Source of the DNA: Treponema sp.
GTDB taxonomy: Bacteria; Spirochaetota; Spirochaetia; Treponematales; Treponemataceae
DNA: 64,000 nucleotides
Reading direction: 5' to 3'
NCBI GenBank assembly: GCA_024682655.1
Contig: JAIKYZ010000108.1
Location: 1 to 64,000, forward strand
Shown: in pieces, positions 26,056 through 35,261 of the stretch
How the letters are laid out: every line of letters begins with the position of its first letter
How positions within the stretch are numbered: position 1 is the stretch's first letter
Position numbers and translations under genes: made by a program
The notes under the pieces: model-generated
Seen by the model: the letters and a program-made list of their open reading frames with translations, nothing else
Told to the model about the DNA's origin: nothing
Database searches by the model: none

Positions 26056-26958
26056 ATTTCTCTTATCATTTTTACTTCCTGTCAAAATGTAACAAAGGGC
26101 CAGGACAATAACTTAATTATTGATTTAACAAATGACTTCGCCTACCAAACAGAAGAAGTTGTAGTTGAATTGCCTGGCTGGCCCCCAGAAGATAATTTAC
26201 AAGAAAAATACCCCGCCTTAGATAAATGGCTGATAGAGATAAACTCAAAATTACTTTCCAAAAAATTTTACACTTGCAGGGAATCTTTTATTTTACGGAC
26301 TTATAAAAATCAGCCCGTGAGTATTCTTGCAAAACCGCTGACTATTTTATCTAATAACTCCACCTGTCAGTTTTTTTATCCGGCGGGGACTTTATATCCT
26401 TATGAATGGAAGGATTCTGCCATAAAATTAAAATGGGAACTGGGATTTTCTGCAGACCTGATGAAAAGCCTTTTTTTATCCCCCCTCCTCCTTGGAATTA
26501 GCCCCGAAGAATTAAATTATTATCTGATGACTTTCAACTGGAAAAAGTTTAATTCAATTATCCAGGAAAAGATTCAAAACTCCATTTTTGAATTTTCTGA
26601 AGATTTTAAGTCAGCGACTTTTTATAATCCCTGGCAAAGTGATCAAAAAAAACTACTGGAAAATCTTTCATCCTCCAAGTTTTCGCAAAATTTACTTAAG
26701 ACAAAAAATGTTGTAAATCTTCCTCTGGACAATATTGGCCTTCCACCTTGCCAGAGTATATTTTCTCCCTTTATTCCAGAAAATCAGATTCTTGGTCACT
26801 ATGGGATTTTTGCCCTTAAAAAAGAGGAAGATCAGATTTTGATGCTGGATAATGAATTTGCAGACATTATAAATAGCCCTTCTATAAAAAAAGTATCACA
26901 TCACTTGATTTATATGCCGATATTTATAGATGACTATGAAAATACTGATTTCTTTTAA
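26023..26958 (+). CDS. Putative lipoprotein, unknown function
   Basis: 311 residues. N-terminal MKKLNLIAAFF then a lipobox ending IFTSC with the modified Cys at about residue 20, so probably a membrane-anchored lipoprotein. The rest is rich in Trp, Leu and Lys with no recognised domain. It has no visible Shine-Dalgarno, and its start codon lies in the loop of a terminator-like hairpin. The next gene overlaps its 3' end by 29 bp. Three exported genes in a row (26023, 26930, 28164) suggest one envelope-related operon. Confidence 0.7.
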   Translation: MKKLNLIAAFFISLIIFTSCQNVTKGQDNNLIIDLTNDFAYQTEEVVVELPGWPPEDNLQEKYPALDKWLIEINSKLLSKKFYTCRESFILRTYKNQPVSILAKPLTILSNNSTCQFFYPAGTLYPYEWKDSAIKLKWELGFSADLMKSLFLSPLLLGISPEELNYYLMTFNWKKFNSIIQEKIQNSIFEFSEDFKSATFYNPWQSDQKKLLENLSSSKFSQNLLKTKNVVNLPLDNIGLPPCQSIFSPFIPENQILGHYGIFALKKEEDQILMLDNEFADIINSPSIKKVSHHLIYMPIFIDDYENTDFF

Positions 26959-28150
26959 GACACCATCAAAAATAATTTTTACTGCTCTAGTTTTCTTAGC
27001 TTGTCTGGGATTTGCTTCTTGTAAAAAAGATAAAATACAAAGTAACCAGGAAATAGAAGTCGCTCCGGAAATTAAATTAACACAATCAAATCACACCTGG
27101 TATTATTTTACAGACGACGGATATTTTAAAACCGATAAACCTCAGAATTCCCCTTACCGTTTGCAGGCTCCCTGGACAGAAGTAACAAGAATTTCTTCCT
27201 CTGGAACTGCCGCAGAAGATCAAAATCTGGTAAATAAAGGTTTTGCAGTGGTAAATAGGCTTGGAATTTTATGTTTTGAAAATGACAGAATTGTTCTGGC
27301 CAGGGATAATAATCTTTTTTCCAACCGAACAGCCGGAAATCTGGTATTTTTAAACAACACACCAATATTTTCAGTTTACAAGAGTGCCTTTTTTAACGAC
27401 ACAATTACCGATCCAAATTATAAATCAGATGATAGTCAGCATTTTTTCCTTATCCAATTTGATGATAAAACAAAAGTCTGCTATCCAATTTTACATTGTA
27501 ATAATTTAATAGAAGAATCTAATTCTGAAATCACAGATTTTTCCTGGGACGGCTTAAACTGGTATTGCAGCATAAAAACTATTTCTGACACAAAAAACTC
27601 TTTTTCCTACGTAAGCTGGAAACCTACAATTTCACTTTTGGACCTTTCTCCATCAAACGCAAAAGGAAATATTACCGTAAAAGAAATCAGTCAGGATGAT
27701 TTTAGAAATACAAAAGCCCAGATAGATTATTCAAAAGCTCCAAACAGAATAAAAAATATGCTTTCTAATTTTTCATCAAAAATACCATTTCAGATGGAAT
27801 TAAAAGCAGCCGGCGGTCATTCTTCGCAAACCTATTTAAATTCAATTGAAAACAGTCAAAAAGAAGAATTAAAAGCAAAAGCAATAATTTCTCAAAGTTG
27901 GTCTTGTGTTATTTTCGAAGATGGCACATTATTTATTGAAGGCGCATTATCAGAAAAACATATTTTACGAAATGGAAAAGCGGTAGCCATAAGACTTCCA
28001 AAACTTCCAGCAGGATATGTTTATTCTGATTTTACAATTTCTGGAACAACTTTATACGTTGGCTGGGAAGAAGCTGCCTTTTATGAAACAAGCAGGAGTG
28101 GTTTTCTTCAAGTAAATCTTGAAAAAACTTTGTATTCTAAGATATTGTAA
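26930..28150 (+). CDS. Putative lipoprotein, unknown function
   Basis: 406 residues. After a hydrophobic segment (about 14-30) there is a lipobox LGFASC, so a lipoprotein is likely. The rest has repeated aromatic-rich strands (HTWYYFTDDGYF, FSWDGLNWYC, VIFEDGTLFIEG) that could form a propeller, but no family is recognised. Two in-frame ATGs lie at 26930 and 26936; which is used cannot be told. It overlaps the upstream lipoprotein gene by 29 bp and is followed 13 bp later by an exported protein, so translation is probably coupled. Confidence 0.7.
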   Translation: MTMKILISFKTPSKIIFTALVFLACLGFASCKKDKIQSNQEIEVAPEIKLTQSNHTWYYFTDDGYFKTDKPQNSPYRLQAPWTEVTRISSSGTAAEDQNLVNKGFAVVNRLGILCFENDRIVLARDNNLFSNRTAGNLVFLNNTPIFSVYKSAFFNDTITDPNYKSDDSQHFFLIQFDDKTKVCYPILHCNNLIEESNSEITDFSWDGLNWYCSIKTISDTKNSFSYVSWKPTISLLDLSPSNAKGNITVKEISQDDFRNTKAQIDYSKAPNRIKNMLSNFSSKIPFQMELKAAGGHSSQTYLNSIENSQKEELKAKAIISQSWSCVIFEDGTLFIEGALSEKHILRNGKAVAIRLPKLPAGYVYSDFTISGTTLYVGWEEAAFYETSRSGFLQVNLEKTLYSKIL

Positions 28151-28163
28151 AGCTGGAGTAAGC

Positions 28164-29033
28164 GTGAAAATCAAAAGATTATTTTTATCATTTTTAATAA
28201 TCTCAATTTTATGTCCGGGCCTTTTATTTGCTCAGGAAAGCCAGACATCAAATCAAAATTCGCAGGAAGAAATAGAAGGCCAGACTCAATTAAAAGAAGA
28301 AAGCCCAGATTCTGAAAAAGGCGCAGATGATTCTCAAGAAGAAGAAAAAAAAGACGAAAGAAGATTCAAATTATTTAATCAAGACTTTACACTTTCTTTG
28401 GAGAGCAAGATTTATTCCAGCCCAGAAGATTTTGGCGATTTTGTACATTCCACAAACTTTTTTATTGAATTAACACCGGGATTTTATTTGAATCCTTATA
28501 AAAGCGAACTGAATAGTGGGCCATCAGCTCCTATTTATCCATTTTCCCTGGGATTTATCTGGCCAAATTATACCTTCCTTGCAATCCAGCCAACTCTTAC
28601 TTACTTTTCTATGTATCACTTATGGTATGACGGTAATGCTTATCCTGCCGAAATTGAAAACCGAACTGTAACAACTTATTCAATCATGATGGATATACCA
28701 ATTGTTTTTTCAGTTTATATGAAAAAAAATCGTTTTCAGTTAAAAACAGGAATTGCGGGAATATTTAGGATTGGAAGTCTTGCAAATGGAGTTTCGGAAG
28801 ATGATTCAGGTTATACAGGAAGTGCCGGCGGAGATTTAAAAGAAATCAATAAATGGTATTGGTCTAAATTAAATTTCCTCTATCTTTCAAGTGGTTTTGC
28901 CTGGCTGCGAGAATTAACAGGTTCCTTAAAAGGCGGTCCAATCATAAACGTTTATTTTCCGGTTGGATCTTTTATAAGTCAGAGAGCCTTTTTAGGAACA
29001 ATAATTTCTTTTGGAGTTAAAGTATCACTTTAA
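28164..29033 (+). CDS. Exported beta-rich protein, unknown function
   Basis: 289 residues from the GTG at 28164, chosen because GGAG lies 7 nt before it and because it yields a clean signal peptide ending LLFAQ. The ATG at 28119 would add 15 odd residues and overlap the previous gene. An acidic, Gln/Glu/Ser-rich linker (about 20-60) is followed by amphipathic strands with conserved-looking Phe/Tyr/Gly pattern ending SFGVKVSL, as in a small outer membrane barrel. It ends 9 bp inside the convergent M48 protease gene. Confidence 0.65.
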   Translation: MKIKRLFLSFLIISILCPGLLFAQESQTSNQNSQEEIEGQTQLKEESPDSEKGADDSQEEEKKDERRFKLFNQDFTLSLESKIYSSPEDFGDFVHSTNFFIELTPGFYLNPYKSELNSGPSAPIYPFSLGFIWPNYTFLAIQPTLTYFSMYHLWYDGNAYPAEIENRTVTTYSIMMDIPIVFSVYMKKNRFQLKTGIAGIFRIGSLANGVSEDDSGYTGSAGGDLKEINKWYWSKLNFLYLSSGFAWLRELTGSLKGGPIINVYFPVGSFISQRAFLGTIISFGVKVSL

Positions 29034-30347
29034 TTTATTCAAAGCATGAATTCTTTCAATCAAAGTTGGATGGCTGAAATTCCAGAAAACATATAATTTT
29101 GGTGGAAGCAATTCACTTAGATTTTCAGCATTCAATTTAATCAAACCAGAAATAAGATTGTCTCCACCACCGCAAACTTTTGCTGCATAGGCATCGGCCT
29201 GATATTCTTGTTTTCTTGACGAAAGATTTCTGATTGGAGAAAGTAATTCCGAAAGACTGCCATATAAAGTTGCCGCAAGGAATAATCCAATGAACTGGGC
29301 ATTATTTATATTTGCAGAGTTAATCATATCAAATCCAAATCCCTGATATAAAAGTGGGAACTGGGCCAAAAAATAAAGAAGGAATAAAAGTAAAAATTCC
29401 AGAGGAATCATCACAAATAATCTTTTAGTAATATGGTGAAGTTTAAAATGACCTAATTCATGGCCTAAAACTGCCGCAAGTTCATCTGGGGTCATTGACT
29501 TTACCAGAGTATCATATAAAACAATTCTCTTTGATTTTCCAAAACCGCTGAAATAAGCATTACTGTGACCACTTCTTTTTGAAGCATCCATTACAAAAAG
29601 TCCGCCGTTTTTAAAACCGCATTTATCCAAAATCTGAGTGATTTTTTCTTTTACAGGACCTTCTGGAAGGGGTTCAAATTTATTAAAAAGAGGAGCAATA
29701 AACTTTGGATAAATTATCTGCATGATAAAGGTAAATCCAATCAAAATTGCAGCTAAAATCCACCACCAGTTATTTGGCGCTTTGATAAAAAAGAAGGTAG
29801 CCACAGTTATTAAAAGGGCTCCCAAAATTCCAGATAAAATCAAACCTTTAAACTGATCTGCCAGCCAGAGTTTAAAAGTCATATTACTAAAACCAAATTT
29901 CTTTTCCAGATGAAATTCCCGGTAAAGCGAAAAAGGAATTGAAAGAATTTCTGAAGGAATTGAAGATAAAATCAAGAAAAATGCAATCACAAGCCAGGTA
30001 TTTCCAAAAGTCTGAGGAAATCCAAAGCAGGAAGAAGCAAGATTAAAAATAAAAGGATAAAAACCAAAAATTACCAGGGCTAATTCTAAAATCAAAGAAC
30101 AAATTGAAGAAGGAATCCAGGCAAAATATTTGGCATTTTCGTAATCGCTGATTTTTGCCAGTTTTTCTTTATCAAAAGTTTCCTGAGCCTGAGGAATTGA
30201 CGCCAACTCTTCTGGTAATTGACCGGCATTTTTAACTCTGGCCCTGTAATCTATAAACTCTAAAAAATGATTAATTAAAAAACTTAAAAGACTTCCAAAT
30301 AAAAAAATAATTACAAAGGGATTAGTAAAATCAAGAACGTTTTTCAT
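29025..30347 (-). CDS. M48-family (Ste24-like) membrane metallopeptidase
   Basis: About 440 residues. Several transmembrane segments (around 10-30, 80-110, 130-150, 180-200, 205-230, 310-340) surround the HExxH zinc site in AAVLGHELGHFKLHH; the third ligand region is KQEYQADAYAAK and the C terminus has the family's SHPTLIERIHALNKLK. This matches CAAX prenyl protease 1/Ste24 relatives, which in bacteria probably act in membrane protein quality control. An ATG at 30398 is in frame, but the ATG at 30347 lies 6 nt after an extended -10 (TGCTATAAT at 30354-30362). I therefore favour 30347, possibly as a leaderless mRNA. Confidence 0.88.
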   Translation of the reverse strand: MKNVLDFTNPFVIIFLFGSLLSFLINHFLEFIDYRARVKNAGQLPEELASIPQAQETFDKEKLAKISDYENAKYFAWIPSSICSLILELALVIFGFYPFIFNLASSCFGFPQTFGNTWLVIAFFLILSSIPSEILSIPFSLYREFHLEKKFGFSNMTFKLWLADQFKGLILSGILGALLITVATFFFIKAPNNWWWILAAILIGFTFIMQIIYPKFIAPLFNKFEPLPEGPVKEKITQILDKCGFKNGGLFVMDASKRSGHSNAYFSGFGKSKRIVLYDTLVKSMTPDELAAVLGHELGHFKLHHITKRLFVMIPLEFLLLFLLYFLAQFPLLYQGFGFDMINSANINNAQFIGLFLAATLYGSLSELLSPIRNLSSRKQEYQADAYAAKVCGGGDNLISGLIKLNAENLSELLPPKLYVFWNFSHPTLIERIHALNKLK

Positions 30348-30353
30348 AAAAAT

Positions 30354-30362
30354 ATTATAGCA
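30354..30362 (-). promoter_or_regulatory. Extended -10 promoter of the M48 gene
   Basis: TGCTATAAT on the minus strand, with only a weak -35 (TTTTAT) 17 bp upstream. The predicted start of transcription falls on the A of the ATG at 30347. Confidence 0.5.
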
Positions 30363-30444
30363 AAAAGCAAGTTTATATAAAAGTTTGAACAAGGCCATTT
30401 GAATATGATATGATAGGACAGTTTGATTTAATTTTGGAGGAAAT

Positions 30445-31344
30445 ATGAAAAATCTTAAAGACTTAAATTACGGAATTGTGGGACTTGGAATTATGGGAGG
30501 CTCAATTGCTAAAGCTATCCGCCAGAATATTTTAAATCAAACAGAAGCAAAAGGAAAAATACTTGCCTGTAACAGAAGTATTGCAAGTCTTGTTCAGGCT
30601 ACAAATGAAGGAATAATTGATCAGTCTTACGAAAGTGATAAAGTTGCTCAGATGATTCCTCATTGTGACATAATTTACGTTTGTCTTTATCCACATGCAA
30701 CTTTAGATTTTTTATTACAATACAAAGACCTTTTTAAAAGTGGAGCAATTGTAACAGATATAAGCGGTATTAAAGGAATCTTTGAAAAAGACCTGCCAAA
30801 TATTTTACGTGATGATGTTGATTTTATTATTGGACATCCAATGGCTGGTGGGGAAAAAGAAGGTTATGCAAATTCCGATGCAAAATTCTTTATCAACCAT
30901 AACTATATTCTTTGTCCTCAGACTTTTAATAAAAGTGAAAATCTTGAATTGATGAGAGATTTTGTAACTGCAATTGGATTTTCTAGAATTACAGAAACTA
31001 GCTGCGATATTCATGACTACAAAATTGGATTTACTTCCCAGCTTTGCCACGTAATTGCCAGTGCCTTAGTTGAAAGCGCAGAAGATCCAGAAATTACAGC
31101 CTTTGGTGGTGGTTCTTTTGAAGATTTAACAAGAATTGCCATGATAAATGCTCCACTGTGGACAGAATTATTTATCAGCAATAAAGAAAAACTTGTAGCC
31201 CACATAGATAATTTCCAGAAGAAAATGGAAGAATTCAAAAAGGATATTCAAAATGAAGATTCTCAGGCTTTAAAAGCCCTGCTGGAAGACACCCGCGAAA
31301 AACGAATCAGAATGGGTTCAATTAGAAGTGTGAAGAAGGATTAG
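30445..31344 (+). CDS. tyrA: Prephenate dehydrogenase
   Basis: 299 residues, a monofunctional TyrA. It oxidises prephenate to 4-hydroxyphenylpyruvate for tyrosine synthesis. The N-terminal Rossmann motif is GIVGLGIMGGSIAKA; the prephenate-site motif GHPMAGGEKEGY is clear, followed by SQLCHVIASAL. There is no fused chorismate mutase; that activity is in the window's PheA. It stands alone, 10 kb from the aromatic operon. Ribosome binding site GGAGG, 6 nt. A strong terminator (31355-31389) follows the stop. Confidence 0.93.
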   Translation: MKNLKDLNYGIVGLGIMGGSIAKAIRQNILNQTEAKGKILACNRSIASLVQATNEGIIDQSYESDKVAQMIPHCDIIYVCLYPHATLDFLLQYKDLFKSGAIVTDISGIKGIFEKDLPNILRDDVDFIIGHPMAGGEKEGYANSDAKFFINHNYILCPQTFNKSENLELMRDFVTAIGFSRITETSCDIHDYKIGFTSQLCHVIASALVESAEDPEITAFGGGSFEDLTRIAMINAPLWTELFISNKEKLVAHIDNFQKKMEEFKKDIQNEDSQALKALLEDTREKRIRMGSIRSVKKD

Positions 31345-31354
31345 GATTTGGGAC

Positions 31355-31389
31355 AAAAAAAGGTTGCTTCTAGCGAAGCAACCTTTTTT
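31355..31389. terminator. Bidirectional terminator, tyrA / groEL
   Basis: Stem AAAAAAGGTTGCTTC / GAAGCAACCTTTTTT with a 4-nt loop TAGC. It gives A and T tracts on both sides, serving tyrA on the plus strand and groEL on the minus strand. Confidence 0.93.
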
Positions 31390-31423
31390 GTACTCACTTT
31401 CTATTAGTACATTCCACCCATAT
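31390..31423 (-). repeat. Duplicate of the groEL 3' end
   Basis: 34 bp matching 31479-31512 at 31 positions, 89 bp further along. Read on the minus strand it encodes the GroEL tail M-G-G-M-Y-stop plus the first bases after the stop. All three differences are at third codon positions and silent. Confidence 0.85.
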
Positions 31424-31478
31424 GTCGCACGCTTCCGCGTGCTTACCGAGTTTGCTTTCGCAAACTCGCGCGTGAATT
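31424..31478. other. Hairpin-rich spacer between groEL tail copies
   Basis: 55 bp, more G+C-rich than its surroundings. Two perfect stems: GCACGC/GCGTGC (31427-31442) and CGAGTTTGC/GCAAACTCG with loop TTTC (31447-31467). No T-tract, so more likely an inserted or structured element than a terminator. Confidence 0.6.
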
Positions 31479-31492
31479 GTACTCACTTTCTA

Positions 31493-33118
31493 TTAATACA
31501 TACCGCCCATATCAGGAGATGGAGTTACGGGAGCCTTTGGTTCTGGGATGTCGGTGATTGCACATTCGGTTGTCAAAAGGGTTCCGGCAACTGATGATGC
31601 GTTCTTCAAAGCTGAACAGGTAACCTTAGCTGGGTCGATAATTCCGGCTTCGAGCATATTTACCCATTCGTTTGTACGAGCGTTGAAACCAACTCCCTTC
31701 TTTTCGTTCTTAGCACGTTCTGCAATTACTGCACCGTCCAAACCAGCATTTTCTGCAATCTGGCGGATTGGTTCTTCCAAAGCGCGGCGAACAATCTTAA
31801 ATCCAACCTTTTCATCTTCAGAAAGATCTTCTGGAATATTAGAAAGTGCTTTTGCAGCATCGATGAGGGCCATTCCACCGCCAGATACAATACCTTCTTC
31901 CAAAGCAGCGCGTGTAGCAGCAATTGTATCTTCAACGCGGAATTTCATTTCCTTCATTTCAGTTTCTGTATTAGCACCAACACTGATTACAGCAACTCCA
32001 CCTGCTAATTTAGCAAGACGTTTCTGTAACTGTTCTTTATCATAAGATGATGTAGATTTTTCAATAGCATTTTTGATTTCTTCAACTCTTTCTTTGATTA
32101 CTTTTGAAGAACCAGCACCACCAACGATTGTAGTGTTGTCTTTATCAATCTTGATTGATTTAGCCTGACCAAGAACATCAATATCACTTGTTTCAAGTTT
32201 TAAACCAACTTCTTCAGATACAACTGTTGCACCAGTCAAAATAGCGATATCCTGGAGCATATCCTTACGGCGATCACCAAAACCTGGAGCCTTAACAGCA
32301 CAAACTTTGATTGTTCCACGAATTGTATTTAATACCAAAGTTGTAAGAGCTTCACCATCAACATCTTCACAAATGATTACCAATGCTTTACCAGCATTTG
32401 CAACTTTTTCAAGAATTGGGAGAAGGTCTTTCATTGCTGAAATCTTCTTGTCGTAAATTAAAACGTAAGCATCATCAAAATCAGCTTCCATTCTTTCGCG
32501 GTCAGTTACAAAGTAAGAAGAAATGTATCCGCGGTCAAACTGCATACCTTCTACAGTATCAACCTTCATTTCCATATTCTTTGATTCTTCTACAGTAATA
32601 ACACCGTCTTTTCCAACCTTTTCGATTGCATCAGCAAGCATTTTACCAATTTCTGGATCGTTGTTTGCTGAAATTGTTGCGATGTTTGTAATATCAGCAG
32701 AGCCCTTTACAGGTTTTGCATTCTTTTTAATTTCTTCTACAGCGAGTTTAACGGCTTTATCCATACCGCGTTTAATTTCGATTGGGCGCATACCAGCTGC
32801 AACTGATTTTACACCTTCGCGAACTAAAGCATACGAAAGTACAGTAGCTGTTGTTGTACCATCACCGGCATCATCATTTGTTTTTGAAGCAACTTCGCGA
32901 ACGAACTGAGCACCCATATTTTCATAAGGATCCTGAAGTTCAATTTCTTTTGCTACAGAAACACCGTCTTTAGTAATAGTTGGGGCACCATATTTTTTGT
33001 CCAACATAACCATACGTCCACAAGGACCTAAAGTTGTCATTACGGCTTTAGAAATCTGTTCTACACCGCTTAAAAGTTTTTTACGAGCATCTTCACTAAA
33101 CAATAACTGTTTTGCCAT
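31493..33118 (-). CDS. groEL: Chaperonin GroEL (60 kDa)
   Basis: 541 residues, usual length. It forms the ATP-driven folding chamber with GroES. Conserved blocks: [16 protein letters not shown] (normally GPKGRNV), [21 protein letters not shown], the ATP site [26 protein letters not shown], and a short GGM-type tail DMGGMY. No groES lies next to it, so GroES must be encoded elsewhere. I searched the 141-bp upstream gap for a CIRCE operator (TTAGCACTC-N9-GAGTGCTAA) and found none. RBS AAGGAG. Confidence 0.97.
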   Translation of the reverse strand: MAKQLLFSEDARKKLLSGVEQISKAVMTTLGPCGRMVMLDKKYGAPTITKDGVSVAKEIELQDPYENMGAQFVREVASKTNDDAGDGTTTATVLSYALVREGVKSVAAGMRPIEIKRGMDKAVKLAVEEIKKNAKPVKGSADITNIATISANNDPEIGKMLADAIEKVGKDGVITVEESKNMEMKVDTVEGMQFDRGYISSYFVTDRERMEADFDDAYVLIYDKKISAMKDLLPILEKVANAGKALVIICEDVDGEALTTLVLNTIRGTIKVCAVKAPGFGDRRKDMLQDIAILTGATVVSEEVGLKLETSDIDVLGQAKSIKIDKDNTTIVGGAGSSKVIKERVEEIKNAIEKSTSSYDKEQLQKRLAKLAGGVAVISVGANTETEMKEMKFRVEDTIAATRAALEEGIVSGGGMALIDAAKALSNIPEDLSEDEKVGFKIVRRALEEPIRQIAENAGLDGAVIAERAKNEKKGVGFNARTNEWVNMLEAGIIDPAKVTCSALKNASSVAGTLLTTECAITDIPEPKAPVTPSPDMGGMY

Positions 33119-33259
33119 TTTCTATTTACTCCTTATTAATTACCATTTTGTAACTATAAAGATATAAAAAAAAAGTAGATATCGGCAAGTAAAAAATTTT
33201 GTATGACGGCAATAAAATGAGAAAAATTTGTAAAAAAATGAGTTTATATATAGAAGAAA

Positions 33260-33904
33260 CTATTTAAGAGAAATAGAACCTGTAAGTGTCAGTAACTTTA
33301 CAAGAGAAACTGTATTTACAGATTTACTTCCATCAGGATTGATGATTGTAATTTTTACGTTACTATACTGAACTTCTTTTGCTGCAGATTCCCCGTAAAA
33401 AGAAGCTAAAACATCAATATATTCAGATTCAGTCATTACTTCATCATTAAAAACAGGGGCAAGAAGTAAATCTAAAACCATTTGCATAGATTCATCAGCA
33501 GAATTATAGAAAGATTTTAATTTTGCAGGGTCTAAATCCATTCTAAGAGTATTTTTTTCTACACTTGCCAAACCCGAAGTAAAAAGATATGAATTTTTTA
33601 GGCTATCGCTCATAGAAACCGAAATATCACTCACATTTGTAGAAACAACTTTTACATTTGTAAAACCTGATTTTGAAAGTTGATAGGAAATTTCAGCAAC
33701 GTCAAAAGTAGCATTTGTATCGACCTCTGTAGTATTGGCCAGAATCATATTTGTAAATGCTTCGCCTGCTCCAGCTACTAATTTAATATCAACAGAGCCG
33801 TTTTTATTCAATTGAAGAGTTAATTCTGTTGTACACGAAAAACTGACAAATGAACAAAGAATCAAACAAAAAACAAATAAAATATTTTTAACTTTAGTAT
33901 TCAT
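33260..33904 (-). CDS. Putative lipoprotein, unknown function
   Basis: 214 residues from the ATG at 33904, which has AAGGA 7 nt upstream; the ATG at 33922 is less well placed. A hydrophobic stretch (about 7-24) ends in a lipobox SFSC at about residue 24, so it is probably a lipoprotein. The mature part begins TTELTLQLNKNGSVDIKL and is rich in Ser, Val and Leu with alternating strands, reminiscent of small LppM-like domains, but I cannot assign a family with confidence. Flanked by groEL and an NlpC/P60 protein on the same strand, each separately spaced. Confidence 0.65.
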   Translation of the reverse strand: MNTKVKNILFVFCLILCSFVSFSCTTELTLQLNKNGSVDIKLVAGAGEAFTNMILANTTEVDTNATFDVAEISYQLSKSGFTNVKVVSTNVSDISVSMSDSLKNSYLFTSGLASVEKNTLRMDLDPAKLKSFYNSADESMQMVLDLLLAPVFNDEVMTESEYIDVLASFYGESAAKEVQYSNVKITIINPDGSKSVNTVSLVKLLTLTGSISLK

Positions 33905-33988
33905 AAATTTTCCTTCTGACATATTCAGCCTATCTTAACATCAATCAAGTAACAATAATAGTAGAGATAAAGTTACAAAATGTAAAAA

Positions 33989-35125
33989 CTAGGCATCTTT
34001 CTTTACTTCTTTTTTATCATTTACCTTTTGTGATTTTTTGAAAATTGAAGCGGGAATTGTAATTCTTATACCTGAATTAAAAAGAAGCCCTGATGATATC
34101 GATTCAACAAAATTTAAGGCAGAATCATCTGTATTATTAAAGGTGGAATAACTTATATCCTGAACAAACTGAATGCCTACTTCCTTAATTTTGATTGCAG
34201 GAGTAGAAACAGCAAATCCAAGAATACCTGGGAAAACAGAAGCCTTTACAGTTTTTTCTGTATCAAGTAAGGTTCCCTGAGAAAATGAAAATACAGGACC
34301 AAAGTAAGCCCTGAAGTAATCATTTACACTTGTAGAAAAAATCATTGGGATTTGGAAAAGTCCCATTCCACGATTAAATCTTAAAAAAAATCCAAAACCT
34401 GGCTGAAGTTTTGCGGCGGCATAACGCAAATGGAACTGAGCATCTACACCCCTGAAACTTATCATAAAAGAACTTGGAGAAAAAACAGACCAATCTACAA
34501 AAATTGAAGTGTCAATGTATAAATTATTTTTTAACTTCTGTCCAAAAGAAATATTAGAAGCCTGAACAGAAGAATCATTTGACTCTGGAATATATTCTTC
34601 ATCTACAAATTCTTCTTTTTGCTTTCCAGATTTTAAAAATTGACCTGTAGCAACATATTTTCCCTTCCAGTAATCCTGTTTTAGGGAAGAAATAATAACC
34701 CCAGTGTTTGGACCATCACTAATGGCAGAAATAAACTGACCATTACCAATATAAATTCCCACATGAGATATATTTCCACTGCTTGTTGTTTTAAAGAATA
34801 AAAGATCTCCAATTTCTTTATTACTATCTGGAACAATTTTACAATAACTGTAGATTGCTTTTGCGGTTCTTGGTAACTGCTTTCCAACTGATTCATGGGC
34901 AACATAATAAATTAAACCTGAACAGTCAAAACTGTCTGGGCCCACAGCTCCATAAACATAAGGACTTCCAACATATTGTTTTGCTGCAGCTACAAATTTT
35001 TCTCTTTCAACCTGAGCCTGGGCTGGTGAAATATAAATTTCTTCTGCACATAATTTAAGACAGCACAAAAAAAAGATTCCGGCAAAAACAATTAATAAGC
35101 GCTTAGCAAAGTTCTCTGTAATCAT
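33989..35125 (-). CDS. NlpC/P60 peptidase with C-terminal beta domain
   Basis: 378 residues. A hydrophobic N-terminal segment (about 8-26) acts as signal peptide or anchor. Residues about 40-160 are an NlpC/P60 (C40) domain: the Cys nucleophile is in PDSFDCSGLIYYV, the His in SHVGIYIGNGQFI, and a third polar residue follows. Such enzymes cut peptidoglycan stem peptides. The last 200 residues are beta-rich with an acidic linker and end KVNDKKEVKKDA; they may form a barrel-like or binding domain of unknown role. Confidence 0.85.
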   Translation of the reverse strand: MITENFAKRLLIVFAGIFFLCCLKLCAEEIYISPAQAQVEREKFVAAAKQYVGSPYVYGAVGPDSFDCSGLIYYVAHESVGKQLPRTAKAIYSYCKIVPDSNKEIGDLLFFKTTSSGNISHVGIYIGNGQFISAISDGPNTGVIISSLKQDYWKGKYVATGQFLKSGKQKEEFVDEEYIPESNDSSVQASNISFGQKLKNNLYIDTSIFVDWSVFSPSSFMISFRGVDAQFHLRYAAAKLQPGFGFFLRFNRGMGLFQIPMIFSTSVNDYFRAYFGPVFSFSQGTLLDTEKTVKASVFPGILGFAVSTPAIKIKEVGIQFVQDISYSTFNNTDDSALNFVESISSGLLFNSGIRITIPASIFKKSQKVNDKKEVKKDA

Positions 35126-35198
35126 AAGCCTATTTTCGACATCTTTAGGCTTTTAATCAAGTTATTTCAAGTATATATAAGTAGGAATTTCGTTTATA

Positions 35199-35226
35199 TT
35201 GACATTTTAACAGATTTTGTTATATT
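35199..35226 (+). promoter_or_regulatory. Promoter of the acyl-CoA synthetase gene
   Basis: TTGACA (35199-35204), 16-bp spacer, TATATT (35221-35226). The ribosome binding site AGGAG follows at 35251. Confidence 0.7.
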
Positions 35227-35261
35227 GAATATTATTAATATCTTAAAATCAGGAGCGAAAT

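Noticed and set aside
31548-32045. 165-codon plus-strand frame
   Set aside because: Antisense to groEL; long because of groEL codon use, with no ribosome site or family features.
33119-33259. CIRCE operator in front of groEL
   Set aside because: No TTAGCACTC or GAGTGCTAA half sites are present on either strand.
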